Assembly (NCBI RefSeq): GCF_010015445.1
Contig: NC_053123.1
Coordinates: forward strand, 5,546,148-5,610,147
Source of the DNA: Perca fluviatilis
Lineage: Eukaryota; Chordata; Actinopteri; Perciformes; Percidae
Reading direction: 5' to 3'
DNA: 64,000 nucleotides
Each line of letters begins with the position of its first letter. Position 1 is the first letter of the stretch. Shown one piece after another: positions 33,100-44,128 of the stretch. Below the pieces are notes generated by a model. It did no database searches. It was not told the DNA's origin and worked only from the letters and a program-made list of their open reading frames with translations. The translations under genes and the position numbers were made by a program.

Positions 33100-34035
33100 T
33101 AAGCTATTCTGTTCTTAGGCTACTGTATACTGTATGTGACTATCAGATTGTAGCCATATTTCTGCTAGATATTTTTTTAATTAAACTTTAATATTAATTT
33201 ATACAATTGCAATGCCTTGATTTTAGTAAAGTTAGTACACAGTCATAGCCATAAATGCAATGGTACTAATAATTGGCTTAATTTCTTTCGGTGTTTCTGT
33301 TTCGGTTTTCGGTCTTGGTTTCCTCTTTTTTCGGTTTTCGGTTTCGGCCAAGAATTTTCATTTCGGTGCATCACTAGAGAAAACGTCGAAATATTTGTAT
33401 TAACGTTACGTTAAGATGAAATAGTGCTTACCATGGTATTTGACAGCAGCAAAGAAGCAGTCTCCATCCTAACCCTTCGTAGACTGGCAACTTTTTTTCC
33501 CCCTTCCTTTATCGACTGTGGCGCGAATATGTTGCTGGGCAGAATTCAGATTCACTGTCAATCACATCAACAGTGTGTGTGTACAGTAAAGACATCCAGA
33601 CGCTCAATAAACGATGCTTCCAAATGACCCGCGAGCAACTGAGGAACTGTTAATACATCTCACCGACATAGTTAATATGTCGCTGCGATGTATAGATTGC
33701 GATCATAATAAGACGTCCAGACGCTCAATAAACGATGCTTCGTTATTCTTCTTTATGACCCGCGATCAATTGCAGACGAAGCGATCAATTGCATACGTCG
33801 TGCCGACGTATGTGTGCTTACTGGGTAGCTGTTCTATTATTTGCCTTTGCCCACTTAGTCATTATATCCACATTACTGATGATTAGCCTATTCATCAAAA
33901 ATCTCATTGTGTAAATATTTTGTGAAAGCACCAATAGTCAACCCTATAATATCATTGTGGTATCGATATCGAGGTATTTGGCCAAAAATATCGTGATATT
34001 TGATTTTCTCCATATCGCCCAGCCCTACTTGGGTA

Positions 34036-35550
34036 TCTCTATATTAAAAATATCGACCAATGGCGAGTAGATATCATCCCAGTATTAGGTTTCCCACAGG
34101 ACCAAAAGGTGTGGACAAAGTTTGAGTCAGTTTCTCCACAATTCCTCCAGCAGCAACTTGTTGCTGAAGAACTCTACATTACCTTCCTGTTATGTGTGGT
34201 GTTCTGAAGTATCTTGCTACCATTTCCCACTTGAATTCTCTCCAGCTGTTGGAGGAAGTTACTCTGTGTGCTTCAGAACAGATTTGAACCCAGGATTCCA
34301 GGGAGATATCTTGCTTAAGCTCTGTCTCCCATTTTGCTTTGCTTTACAAAGTGTTGATCTCTGCTCTAATGACCCATGTAATCAATACCTGGAGCTAGTG
34401 GAACAGCAAACTGGGAGCAAAGTGTTCCGTGATGATAAACATTGGGAGTTATATTTAATATCTGTGGTTGCAATGGTAAAGTTGTTGCATGATGACTAGA
34501 GAATGTATTATAAAATGCAAAAACGGCTTCAAGGAAGAAATAAATGGAGTTCATGTTTATAAAAAAATACATATCAAAACTCAACTCTCTGGAATTTATT
34601 TAGGTTTAACGTTGGAGGTTGTTGTTTATGCTAATTAATATACTACTGAACGGTCTGGTGTCTGAAGTTACTCGACTGTAATATTGCAGTTTACTGCATG
34701 AAAGTTTCTTGTAGTAGTCTGTGTGCAGTATGTGTAATGATACGTCTGGCCACTTGATGCCAGTGTTTCCTTTTCAAGCCACAGAGGCAGTCCGCCATAA
34801 ATCCACTGACAGTTGTCCAACTTAGTTTGTGTTTGAACTTTACCAAAGACGCAGTACTTACCGTGTCTATCTCCTCTATGACGAAGTCTCTATCAGTAAA
34901 TGTAGTGTTTCTCTGGTACTCAACTCTTAGATGCTGGATCTGTTTCCCTCTTTTTGTTTTTGGTGTTAAGCTGATTTATTTAGGTTTTGATTTAGACAGG
35001 TACACGTATCACATTCTGTTGTTGTATAGATCAAATATAAGGAAACAATGTATTTGTGCAGAAGGCCAACTATTGCAAATGGCCCCACATATTTCACCTT
35101 TCACCCCAAGTCTTTCATCTTTCACAGAAATGTCCGTATCAAATGGTCAACCGTGCGATTTTCTGTATTTTCTTTAAAGTTCATGTACTTTCACAAAAAA
35201 AGAATTCGGGAGCTGTAGTTCATGGGAAAATGTAACAACGGCACCAGAAGTCCTGCGTAATGCTTCCTGAGTACAGGATTACAATCTTTTCATCTCCCTT
35301 ACACTATGGAATAGAGTTGTGTCTCTGGAAAATGGTAATTTGTTCTCCCCAGGGGCTCCAGATGACAAGATGGTCTGTTTGGGGGCAGAAAGGTTGGATG
35401 ACCGGGGATTATCCTTTTTAATCTGGGTTTGCTTTAGTGTACTGGTTTGCCCAATAGTTTCCCCTCTACTCTGTGGCTGTGATTTGAACATTTTTTTTTC
35501 CATATTCAGACTTCTGATCTTGGCTTTTATTACCGACAACTGCTGTATGC
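34036..35550. other. Intergenic, no gene assigned
   Basis: A 125-codon reading frame at 34122-34499 has no recognised motif, although AATAAA occurs shortly after it (about 34538). No splice structure or family could be supported. Confidence 0.35.
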
Positions 35551-35558
35551 TTGCGGAC

Positions 35559-35992
35559 TAGAGCCTGACCGATATATCGGCGGGCCGATATTATCGGCCA
35601 ATATTACGTATTTTCCAAACTATCGGTATCGACATTTATAATGGCCGATTAATGAATATTTAAAAAATAAAATAAAAACAGACAACCATGTTCTGAGTGT
35701 TGGCGTTGCATAGTTTGTCCACCAGAGGGTGCTCTACAAGGTCCCTGTTGGCAACACTCTTGATTTTTTTGTTTTGTTGTTATTGTGGTTTTGTTCAAAG
35801 GACTTTAAGTTTCATATCTTAAGTTTGTATTTTTAAACATTTTATTTATCAGAACTTTAATATATTTTGATGTTCCTCTGATTTGTTGAGACAATAAAAC
35901 AAACTTAAGTTTATTTTTAAACTGCAGGTTTATGAGGACCCATAAATAACTAATGTTAGGGAAATCTGTTTGTTTTGTTACACGTTTCTGGG

Positions 35993-36046
<54 letters not shown>

Positions 36047-36099
36047 CCAAATATTTCTATCGATCTAGGCCTTAAAAATCCTTTATCGGTCGGGCTCTA
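35559..36099. mobile_element. hAT MITE with perfect 8-bp duplication
   Basis: The ends are TAGAGCCTGACCGATATATC and, inverted on the right, TAGAGCCCGACCGATAAAGG. The duplication TTGCGGAC is perfect (35551-35558 and 36100-36107). A TA microsatellite of about 50 bp lies at 35996-36044. There is no coding content. Confidence 0.93.
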
Positions 36100-36609
36100 T
36101 TGCGGACCAATTAGCTCCAAGCCCATCTTGTCTGATACTGCTTTAAGGGCCTATTACTGCATGCTGCTATCTTACCTAGCTTAGCTTCAGTTTGGTTGTT
36201 TTTTTTTTAAACTGGAAGGCTAACCTTACCTGTGCATGGACATGTTGGATGTACAATACTAATCTGTCAAATGTCAAGACTGACATCACTGACACGTTGG
36301 CAAAAATGCAAGCCTTTCTGTTTGTTTTGCATGCCTGCGGCAAAAAGTTTAGTCCGAAATAACTTTTGGAGAAAAGGAACCCGACGTCAACCTGCTGTGG
36401 ACGTTAACCGGCTATTAGACTCGTCAGTCGCGGCGTGCGAGTCCCGTAACGTTACTGTAAAAAGGTTTTAAACGCTATAAAGGTAAAAAAACAGACATGC
36501 ACTGAACTGCCCAGGATTTTGTGTAACAGTTCCTTTTGTCCTGCAATAACAAAGCAGTGGCTTCATCTCTCGCTTCGTCACCTACTATTTTCTCTCATTT
36601 TCCATGAAA

Positions 36610-36780
36610 TAATTCAATTCAATTTTATTCATGGTGTCAAATCATAACAAGAGTTATCTCAAGACACTTTACAGATAGATTAGGTCTAGACTACAGTCTA
36701 TAATTTACAAAGACCCAACAATTCCAGAAATTCCACCAAGAGCAAGCATTTAGGCGAGGAAAAACTTCGGACAGACCCAG
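36610..36780. repeat. Interspersed repeat fragment
   Basis: TTCAATTTTATTCATGGTGT and CAAGACACTTTACAGATAGA are words seen at the ends of many fish dispersed repeats. The class is not determined. Confidence 0.35.
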
Positions 36781-36815
36781 GCTCTTGGTAGGCGGTGTCT
36801 GCCGGTGCCGGCAGG

Positions 36816-37300
36816 TTTTGAACGTGAGCAGACCCGCGGGACTGAGCCCGGTGGCTGAGCCCGGTGGCTGAGCCCGGTGGCTGAGCCGCCCTGCACTGCA
36901 GGCTCATGTGAGGGTTCTCCCGATATAATGGCTGTAATTCATCATTTGTATTTTCTTATAATACTGTATGCTGTAAAGACTGTAACGTAGATGTAATGCT
37001 ATTAATGTCTCCGTTCCCAAACTGCCGGCTATCGGCTAGTAACTAACATTAGCGGTAGCTTGTAGCCCGACATAATGAACGCGAGCAGACCCACGGTTCT
37101 CCTGAGTTACTGACTGTAGCTGTGACAATGGATATAATGGCTGCAATTCGTCATCTGTATTATCTTATACACCCAAGGGCTGCATGCTGGAAATTCGGTA
37201 ACGTGGACGTAACTGTATCGACGCCTCTGTACCCAAACTGCCGGCTATCGGCTATTAGCTCACATTAGCGGTAGCTAGTAGCACGACATAATGATTACAT
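36816..37300. repeat. Two-copy tandem duplication of about 250 bp
   Basis: The block from about 36820 to 37070 is repeated from about 37078 to 37298. Shared words are GCGAGCAGACCC, CTGCCGGCTATCGGCTA, ATTAGCGGTAGCT and GACATAATGA. The first copy also contains three units of a 13-bp repeat (GAGCCCGGTGGCT) at about 36845-36885. Confidence 0.8.
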
Positions 37301-37864
37301 CTCCTTCGTTCTCTAAATGCATCCCTCGTCAACGAAAACACCTTGTTTAACGCAGAGTTCTCCATGTATACTTGTTTCTACAACATAAACAAACTGTCAA
37401 TAGTGCGCATGGCCAGTGTGATGTCATTGGTCAACGTGGAAGATCCAGGTATTATTTTAACCTCCATGACTGCATCATGTGCTACTAAGCATTTCTTATT
37501 GGAACAAATGGGGCTTGGCACCGAACGCTGTATCCAGTTCTCTTAATACATCCATGATTGTCAAACATGGAAACATGTCACCATTTGGAGTGCCTCCTGC
37601 CTGCAATTGGATACACCAAGAAATCAGTTTACACGTTGCCAGATGGAGTGCAAACCTTCAAAGCAGAAAGGAAATTCATATACTGTATTCATCCCACTCC
37701 AATATAATACGGCATATTAAAAGAAATATACTAACTTGTTATAGTTAGTTAGTTACTTAGTTTAATTTTATTTCTGTGTCATGCCAAACATTTGGCCCAT
37801 CCCACATGGGATTACAAGACACCATAAACTTATTTAGCAAACGTCTTCCGGTCGCATATACAAA

Positions 37865-37909
<45 letters not shown>

Positions 37910-38029
37910 ACTAAATACAAACAACAAATCCTCATCTACAGATCATCTCGGTAAAGAGTTTTTTTTTTCTCCTCTTCTCCCAGGCTTTCTCAAGATAACT
38001 GGCTAATTTCTATGTTTCACATGTGAACA
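37301..38029. other. Intergenic with (GT)n at 37870-37908
   Basis: No gene was recognised. A GT microsatellite of about 38 bp is present. Confidence 0.5.
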
Positions 38030-38995
38030 GCCATCTCAGTCGTTGAGCAGCATCCATATTTACCCAAATCAATCTCTGCTTTTATCTTACTAAACAAAAA
38101 ATCACGCTGTTCACAGTAAAAAGGACAGTAGAAAACTAAATGTAACTCCTTTTCTGTATCATTCAAACAACACATGATGGGACAGATCTGTTTTTCCTCT
38201 TCTACATTAACATATTGCCTGTTTCAACAGTCAAAGGTAAAACCCCAGATCTCACTTGAGCACACAGATCTTTGCCTTTTTGACAAATTATATACAACAT
38301 AATTCTCTGTGCCATATTCCGGTTTTATCATCACAGAAATACGCAATTTTGGCTTAGCCCATATATATCGTCGGCCCACTGCTTTTTGTCTTTACCAAAC
38401 ACAGATTCTTTAAACAAACGATATTCAGCTTTTCATTATTAAGAAACAACTCCCCAAACCCGTAGTTACAAAACAATCTGCATATATCTTTAGACCAAGG
38501 ACCAAGAATGTTTTCATCCCAGAGAAATATTTTCCTTGTCAACCTACTTGCGTCCATATCTAATAAATGATTCCATAACTGGGCCATAAATATCTTTCAA
38601 AGAGCCTCACATGATTCCCCATCCCATGTCTCCCAATATCGCCAATTTTGGAGCATATTCATGCACACCCAGAAAATATCTTATGGCACAATTTAGCGCA
38701 CTAATTCACAATTAGATATATTTCTAAGTCCTCTAACCCCCACGGTATAATAAAGTATAGGGCACACACAAGCCTGGAACAGTTTAGAATATGTTTGGAA
38801 ACTTATATCTTTCAGATTCTTGCTTTTACCAATGATTCCTCCCAAAGCTCTATGTGCTGAATCAGCAAGAACCATAACACCTTTTCTAAAATTCATATGT
38901 TCATCAATATAGAAACCTAGATATTTATGAGTCTGCAAAGTTCAGGTTGTGTGACCCAATTTTAAACTCATCAATGCTGCTATGCATCCCTGTGT
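38030..38995 (-). pseudogene. LINE ORF2 C-terminal fragment
   Basis: The minus strand reads HKYLGFYIDEHMNFRKGVMV, then ADSAHRALGGIIGKSKNLKD and SKLFQACVCPILYY. In other frames it continues MAQLWNHLLDMDASRLTRKI and HLVFYCPFYCEQRDFLFSK. This sequence order is that of the region after the polymerase domain in non-LTR retrotransposon ORF2. Frameshifts and stops separate the pieces. It is a dead 5'-truncated copy. Confidence 0.8.
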
Positions 38996-40761
38996 CTGGC
39001 TTGCTTAATGACATCTAAGTCACTAGTTTTTCCTTTCGCCATGAAAATGATGACTCAGCCCACAAATGGAGAGGATAAAAACATACAAGAGAGGAATGTT
39101 TCACTTTTAAGTGCTTCTTTGTGTACTGGATGTTTGTTGGCAGTACAACTCACTGGTGTATGCAAGGAACTAACAAATGTGTGATACAAATACAGTATGT
39201 ATCCTGTGTGTTCACGTGCACTGACAAATTGTGTGTGTGTGTGTGGGTGTGTGTGTGTTTTCTGGGGTCATGAGTGACTGTCCATCCTGTGACCGGTACG
39301 TGTGACTCACTCCTATTCCAAATGTTTCCATCTTGGCGCCTCAAAGGCAAAACCGTCAGAGCGCCGTCACCATCTGGACATTAAAGGCCCTCCTGGGCTG
39401 GCTTCCTCATGTCCCTGACTCAAAGACTTTAACTAAAAATACAACTTTCAGGATGTTATTGCAAAAGCACCAATACATAACTGGACTGGATGTTTCTGCT
39501 TCTGGCTCTTGATGTTTCTGTCTTCTTTCCATGAATAACGAAGGCGAAATTGCTCACACACACACATCCTACAGTAGTAATAATGTTGTCACGCTGGCTA
39601 ATGGTCATGCAATGGCTTTGATTTAAAGACTCATCCTGGAGAATGAATTTTGATGTCAGGCTTTTCCCCTCAACTTCTGCGCTCTGTGTGTCGCTACTGG
39701 AAACAACAACAACAACCTTCGAGCTAGCAAGCTACACGCTAGAAATGGCAATGTTTGAAGGAAATTTGGATCGTGCAACAAGGCAGGCCTGCTTGGTTCT
39801 TTTGGTGAATGATTGTAATGATTTCCAAAGAATATGTTCACAGCATTTACTCTTTAACTGGGACGTTTTGGGACCGATTGGTGGGATTGGGTGACACACT
39901 GGTAAGAGCAAATGAGGTTTAACCATGTATCCAGCAAATTGAAATAGCTCACGGTACTGTATTGTTTGAACAGTTAACTTTATTTTATATTTCATCTGGC
40001 ATTTTCTTTAGCGGGGTGCAAGACAAGTTCCTTCCCAAGACCATTTTGCAGAGTCACCGTTTCTGCATCCGGAACTTGGTGAGAATGATTGGACGATGGA
40101 CTTTTCCTTGGCTCATGCTAGCTGCAGTACAGGCCTGGCAGAACATCGTCACAGAGGATGCCAAGTGTCTGCTGATGTCCACAGATCTGAGACTTGGCAC
40201 AGTCATTGATCGCAAATATGATGGCTTTATCTGAGTACTGTGATGTGTTATGGGTAAAGCAGAGAACTGAGTATGGTTGGGGTGAATTAAGCCCCTCCTC
40301 TCTCAGGTTACTGGGTACATGTCAAGCACGTGCCAGTAAAAATAGGTTCACGAGAGATGGGGGCAAAGGTCAGCCTTAATAGTACCTCCCATTATTGGGC
40401 TGGGAGAGACAGACTGGCCCTCTTCTGTCCAAATGAGGACAGAAATGGGCAGGGGGAAGAAAGCCACCTGATGCATCCAAGAGAACGGACACACCTGTTC
40501 AATGGCTGTTTCGTTTTCACATGCTATTTCTCAACAGGTGGAATCAAAAAAGTACAACTTTTAAGCAACACAAAAAGAGGCTTTTAAGAAAGATGATGTG
40601 GGCTGGTTGGATGCTCTCTCATGTTCAAAGTACTGTACACAAAAGGACCCCCTTGCACAGGGGTCTGTAAAGTGTTGCAGCTGGTGCGGTTTTTCAGCAA
40701 ATCGGACTTTGCAGTGGCATTGTGGTGATTAATATTCATTTGTGTATTCACCAACTCCTTC
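38996..40761. other. Intergenic, no gene recognised
   Basis: It contains a short GT run near 39229-39260 and one copy of a 103-bp repeat at 39300-39402. No coding motif could be supported. Confidence 0.45.
39300..39402 (+). repeat. 103-bp direct repeat, copy 1
   Basis: The segment from TGTGACTCACTCCTATTCC to CCCTCCTGGGCTGGC is found again, identical by eye, at 43678-43780. It shows no transposon ends of its own. Confidence 0.9.
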
Positions 40762-41138
40762 TAGGGCTGGGTATTGCCAATGATTTCCCGACTCAATTAG
40801 ATTCCGATTCACAAGGTCCAGATTCGATGACATTTCTGATATCAATTAGGTTAGGGAAATTTCAGATACAAGATCAATTTTGCTTGGATATAAAAGATTC
40901 TCAGATAACTTATGCTGTGAATTGTACAAGCAAGAAGCAGCCCTCAAATATTTTTATAATGCACCAGGTTAATGTTTCAATAAGAATTGGCACCAAAAAA
41001 GGGGGTCAATTTACCACATTCATGGTGAAAAGGCATATATTAAAAGATTGATTTCAGGGTTTTATTATTCAATATCAGATCACTCAAACGGAGATGATCG
41101 ATTGTAATTCAAGAATCAATTTATGTAACCCAGCCCTT
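40762..41138. mobile_element. hAT MITE
   Basis: The left end is TAGGGCTGGGTATTGCC and the right end TTTATGTAACCCAGCCCTT. The 8-bp flanks ACTCCTTC (40754-40761) and GCTCCTAC (41139-41146) match at 6 of 8 positions. The interior holds GATTC/GAATC-rich words and no gene. Confidence 0.7.
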
Positions 41139-42529
41139 GCTCCTACCATCTCCTATTTTAAAAACACATTTTCATGGTGGACTAACTCACAGCTGACGGG
41201 AGCCAGCTTTTTCAGACCTGTTTTCCTGGACTGCCTTTGTTAACTTTAGTGAAGCCAGGAATCCCAGAGAGAGCCTAACTACGTTGAACTCCTTGGAAAA
41301 GGACCCTGGGGCACAAATCATAAGTACAGTACTTTTTATATGCCTTGTTTTATCCAACATAGAGTGGGAACATGTGCACCAGAATTTTCACACAGCTGCA
41401 ATGTGGTAAACCCTACCCATCTAGTAAAATGGGACCCCTGAAGACAAGATGGTATCTCTGAAGGGGTATTGCAATTGCTACGGTTTGTAAGAAAAAGACC
41501 ATTTCATGCAACTCAGGAAACAGATTGTTTGTATTTAAGGGCGAGATGGGTTTTATGGCAGCACGGATGGCTCCAGTGAAGAAAGACAGCAGGCAGAGAT
41601 GGATGCGACACTGTAACATGAGCCAACATTCATCCCAAGCTGCTGTGAATGTATGCTGTGCTACAGGGTGCAGCGATTCCATATTCTACAACCTTTGCGC
41701 ATGCCAACATACTTAGGCAGACAGGTGTTGAAAATGACTCTTTTTGGGAAAATTGTTGTGCGGTGTGTCACTTTGAACCCCGTCATGCTTTGTGAACAAA
41801 TTCCCTTAAAGCTCCTCAGTCACCCATCACCAATCCAGGAGCCCCCCCCCCAAGCCAATCAACACATCTCAGAGCCCTGTAACAGATGGCCGCAGGGGTC
41901 AGCAGGGGTTAGCCGGGGCAGGGAGGGGGTTGGCTAAGGTTAGGCCGGGGCACAGGGCTGTTTGGGATTGTTGTGACATGGCCTGTCTGCCTGTCAGTAT
42001 GCAGGTGGATGAGTAGCATGTGGCTATGTGGCCCACCAATCCCCTCCCCCCACCGTGTACTCTGCCAAAGTCAGGGCTTTGATTGCAGGTCAAGAAGCCG
42101 GGGTCGAGGGATTCAGTGGTCATCCTACCTACCTCCGACCAACCCCCAAAAATCTATGTGTTCGGCTTACTCAGCACCCTCTCGCACCTGCTCTGGGAAA
42201 GTGCAGTGTTAAGCCTTGGAGGGAGGGGGATGGTCAAAGCAAACGCAGGGCACATGGAACGGCTGAACCTGGCCAGCGTGGAACCATGATTAATCTGTGC
42301 TTATTAACCCCAAAGACCTTTGACCTTTTTGGTTTATTCAAGGTATGTTTTAACTTCTTTATTTGATTATTTTGCAGAATTACACTTTTTAAGTAGGCTA
42401 CTTGTGCTGACAGACAAAGTTTTCTTTGACTCGAGGATGACAAAGGTTGAGATTTTCCCAGACAACTTAAGGCATCCATGTAACTGCAAGTTTTCAGCAA
42501 TGCTTTAGTCGATCTAAGGATAATAATGT
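41139..42529. other. Intergenic, no gene recognised
   Basis: No family-level motif was seen. It is locally GC-rich and purine-rich around 41890-42240. Confidence 0.45.
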
Positions 42530-42920
42530 TGTTTTGTCCGTCGGTCGGTCCACTCCTTTGGTCCAGAAATATCTTGACAACTACAGGTTGGATTCCCATG
42601 AGATTTGGTACAGGCATCCATGGGCCCCAGCATGAATCCCACTGACTTTGGTGATCCCCTGGCTTTTCCTCCGCCACCAGCAGGTTGACATTTTTAGTGA
42701 AACCTTGCTTTGAAATGGGGTCCAGATATTTGGTTCCTAGACAATGATTCCTACTGCTACTACTTCGAGTACTACCCTGACCTTTTCTCCTCACCCCCAT
42801 GATGTCTACATTAGTGTTTTTTGTGAACCTATTGGTAAGACCAAAGGATGTTCATCAAATTTGCTACAGATATTCAGGGTACCCAGAGTATGAATCTTTC
42901 AGCTACAGTTTAAGTTTTAT
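42530..42920. repeat. Interspersed repeat fragment
   Basis: Words such as CAGAAATATCTTGACAACTA and GATTTGGTACAGGCATCCAT belong to a dispersed fish repeat. A related piece with AATCCTACTGACTTCGGT lies at about 48150-48250, just past the Tc1 copy. Confidence 0.45.
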
Positions 42921-43049
42921 AAAAATTTACTTTTTGTAATATTTGCTCAAACTGTCTTGCGAGACACATCGCTGTGTATCGAGACAGTACTATATGAATA
43001 AGATCATCTGTGGAAAAAATCACATTCCTCTGACTCCTCCTGGTGCTCC

Positions 43050-43475
43050 TCATGGCATAAAGAAAACAACCAATCAGAGCCGAGGAGTCTCTAACGCGGT
43101 GTCAATGACTGCTCATGAACTCCGAACAAACTGTCAAACCAGGCATCACTGATCTATGAATCATGATTTTGTTACTGCATTGCCTATTTCTCTCCTTAAA
43201 AGTATTCAGAAACCTATTTTAGTGTACTGCTAGCTGTAAAATGAGTCCGCTGGTGGGTGGGTGATGCTTGATTTTGGCTCGAACTTCTCATTTTACAGCC
43301 AAACGGTAAAAGGAAAACCTTTGAGGCGACAAATAGGCAATGCAGTAACGGAATCATATTTGATCATCGCTGCCTAGTTTGACAGTTTGATCACAATTCA
43401 CGAGCAGTGGAACATTGCGTTAGAGACTCCTCAGCTCTGATTGGTTGTTTGTCTAAGGGCGCTGTGGAAACTATC
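43050..43475. mobile_element. Fold-back (long inverted repeat) element
   Basis: ACAACCAATCAGAGC near 43068 followed by GAGGAGTCTCTAACGC is matched in inverse by GCGTTAGAGACTCCTCAGC and TCTGATTGGTTGTTTG at about 43418-43453. GCATTGCCTATTTCTC and CAAATAGGCAATGCAG continue the match inward. The arms are about 150-190 bp and could form a hairpin. No transposase or clear target duplication was found. Confidence 0.75.
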
Positions 43476-43677
43476 AGGATATAGTGACAATTTAAGCAAA
43501 TATGACAGTATTTCTAGTTATTTTTGTTAATAAAAGTTACCTACTAAATCTTAATTACTTTGGTGGTCTCTTGACCTTTCCTCTGGTGCTACCCGCAGGC
43601 CAAAGCTGACACTTATGCTGTGAAATATCTGAACTATATATATTTATTTATTTATTTATTTATTTTATTTATTACTA

Positions 43678-43780
43678 TGTGACTCACTCCTATTCCAAAT
43701 GTTTCCATCTTGGCGCCTCAAAGGCAAAACCGTCAGAGCGCCGTCACCATCTGGACATTAAAGGCCCTCCTGGGCTGGCA
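43678..43780 (+). repeat. 103-bp direct repeat, copy 2, at the truncated Tc1 end
   Basis: This copy is identical by eye to 39300-39402. It directly abuts the broken left terminal repeat of the Tc1 element, taking the place of about 80 bp of terminal sequence that should be there. Confidence 0.9.
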
Positions 43781-44128
43781 TAGTCATACTATTATTCTCA
43801 CTGAAGGCATCAAAACTATGAATGAACACATATGGAATTATCTACTTAAAGTGTAAAATAACTGAAAACATGTCTTATATTTTAGATTCCTAAAGATAGA
43901 TAGCCACCCTTTGCTTTTTTGATAGCGCTGCAAACCCTTGGTGTTCTCTCAATGAGCTTCATGAGGTAGTCACCTGAAATGGTTTTCACTTCACAGGTGT
44001 GCTTTGTCAGGGTTAATTAGTGGAATTGTTTCCCTTATTAATAGGGTTGGGACCATCAGTTGTGTTGTGCCGAAGTCAGGTTGATACACAGCCCTCAGCC
44101 CTATTGGACAACTGTTAGAATTCATATT

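Larger units (their letters stand above)
32517..33376 (+). mobile_element. hAT element (860 bp, internally deleted) with perfect 8-bp duplication
   Basis: The ends are TAGGGATGCACCGAATATTC and, on the right, TTTCGGTGCATCACTA. The flanking duplication GAGAAAAC is perfect (32509-32516 and 33377-33384). Palindromic TTCGGCCGAAA words fill the termini. A transposase fragment remains inside. Confidence 0.93.
28422..33825. mobile_element. Unclassified DNA element with CCCAGTAAGCACACATACGT ends
   Basis: The inverted ends are CCCAGTAAGCACACATACGT and ACGTATGTGTGCTTACTGGG, with TA on each side. CTGTTCT also recurs on both flanks, so the duplication could be TA or a longer imperfect one. The subterminal region is dense in CGACGT/ATACGTCG words. 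A second copy of the left end lies inside at about 31970-32072 in direct orientation, so this may be two overlapping copies. Confidence 0.65.
28254..34027. mobile_element. hAT-like element, 5.8 kb with insertions
   Basis: The left end is TAGAGCTGGGCAATAT and the right end, inverted, is TAGGGCTGGGCGATAT. Imperfect 8-bp target duplications are CTTAGGGA (28246-28253) and CTTGGGTA (34028-34035), matching at 6 of 8 positions. The left duplication touches the end of the neighbouring hAT-like element. Most of the interior is later insertion, and no transposase of its own was recognised. Confidence 0.75.

Noticed and set aside
34122..34499. 125-codon reading frame as a host gene
   Set aside because: There is no recognisable domain, no supporting splice sites and no compositional signal. 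It may be chance or old repeat sequence.
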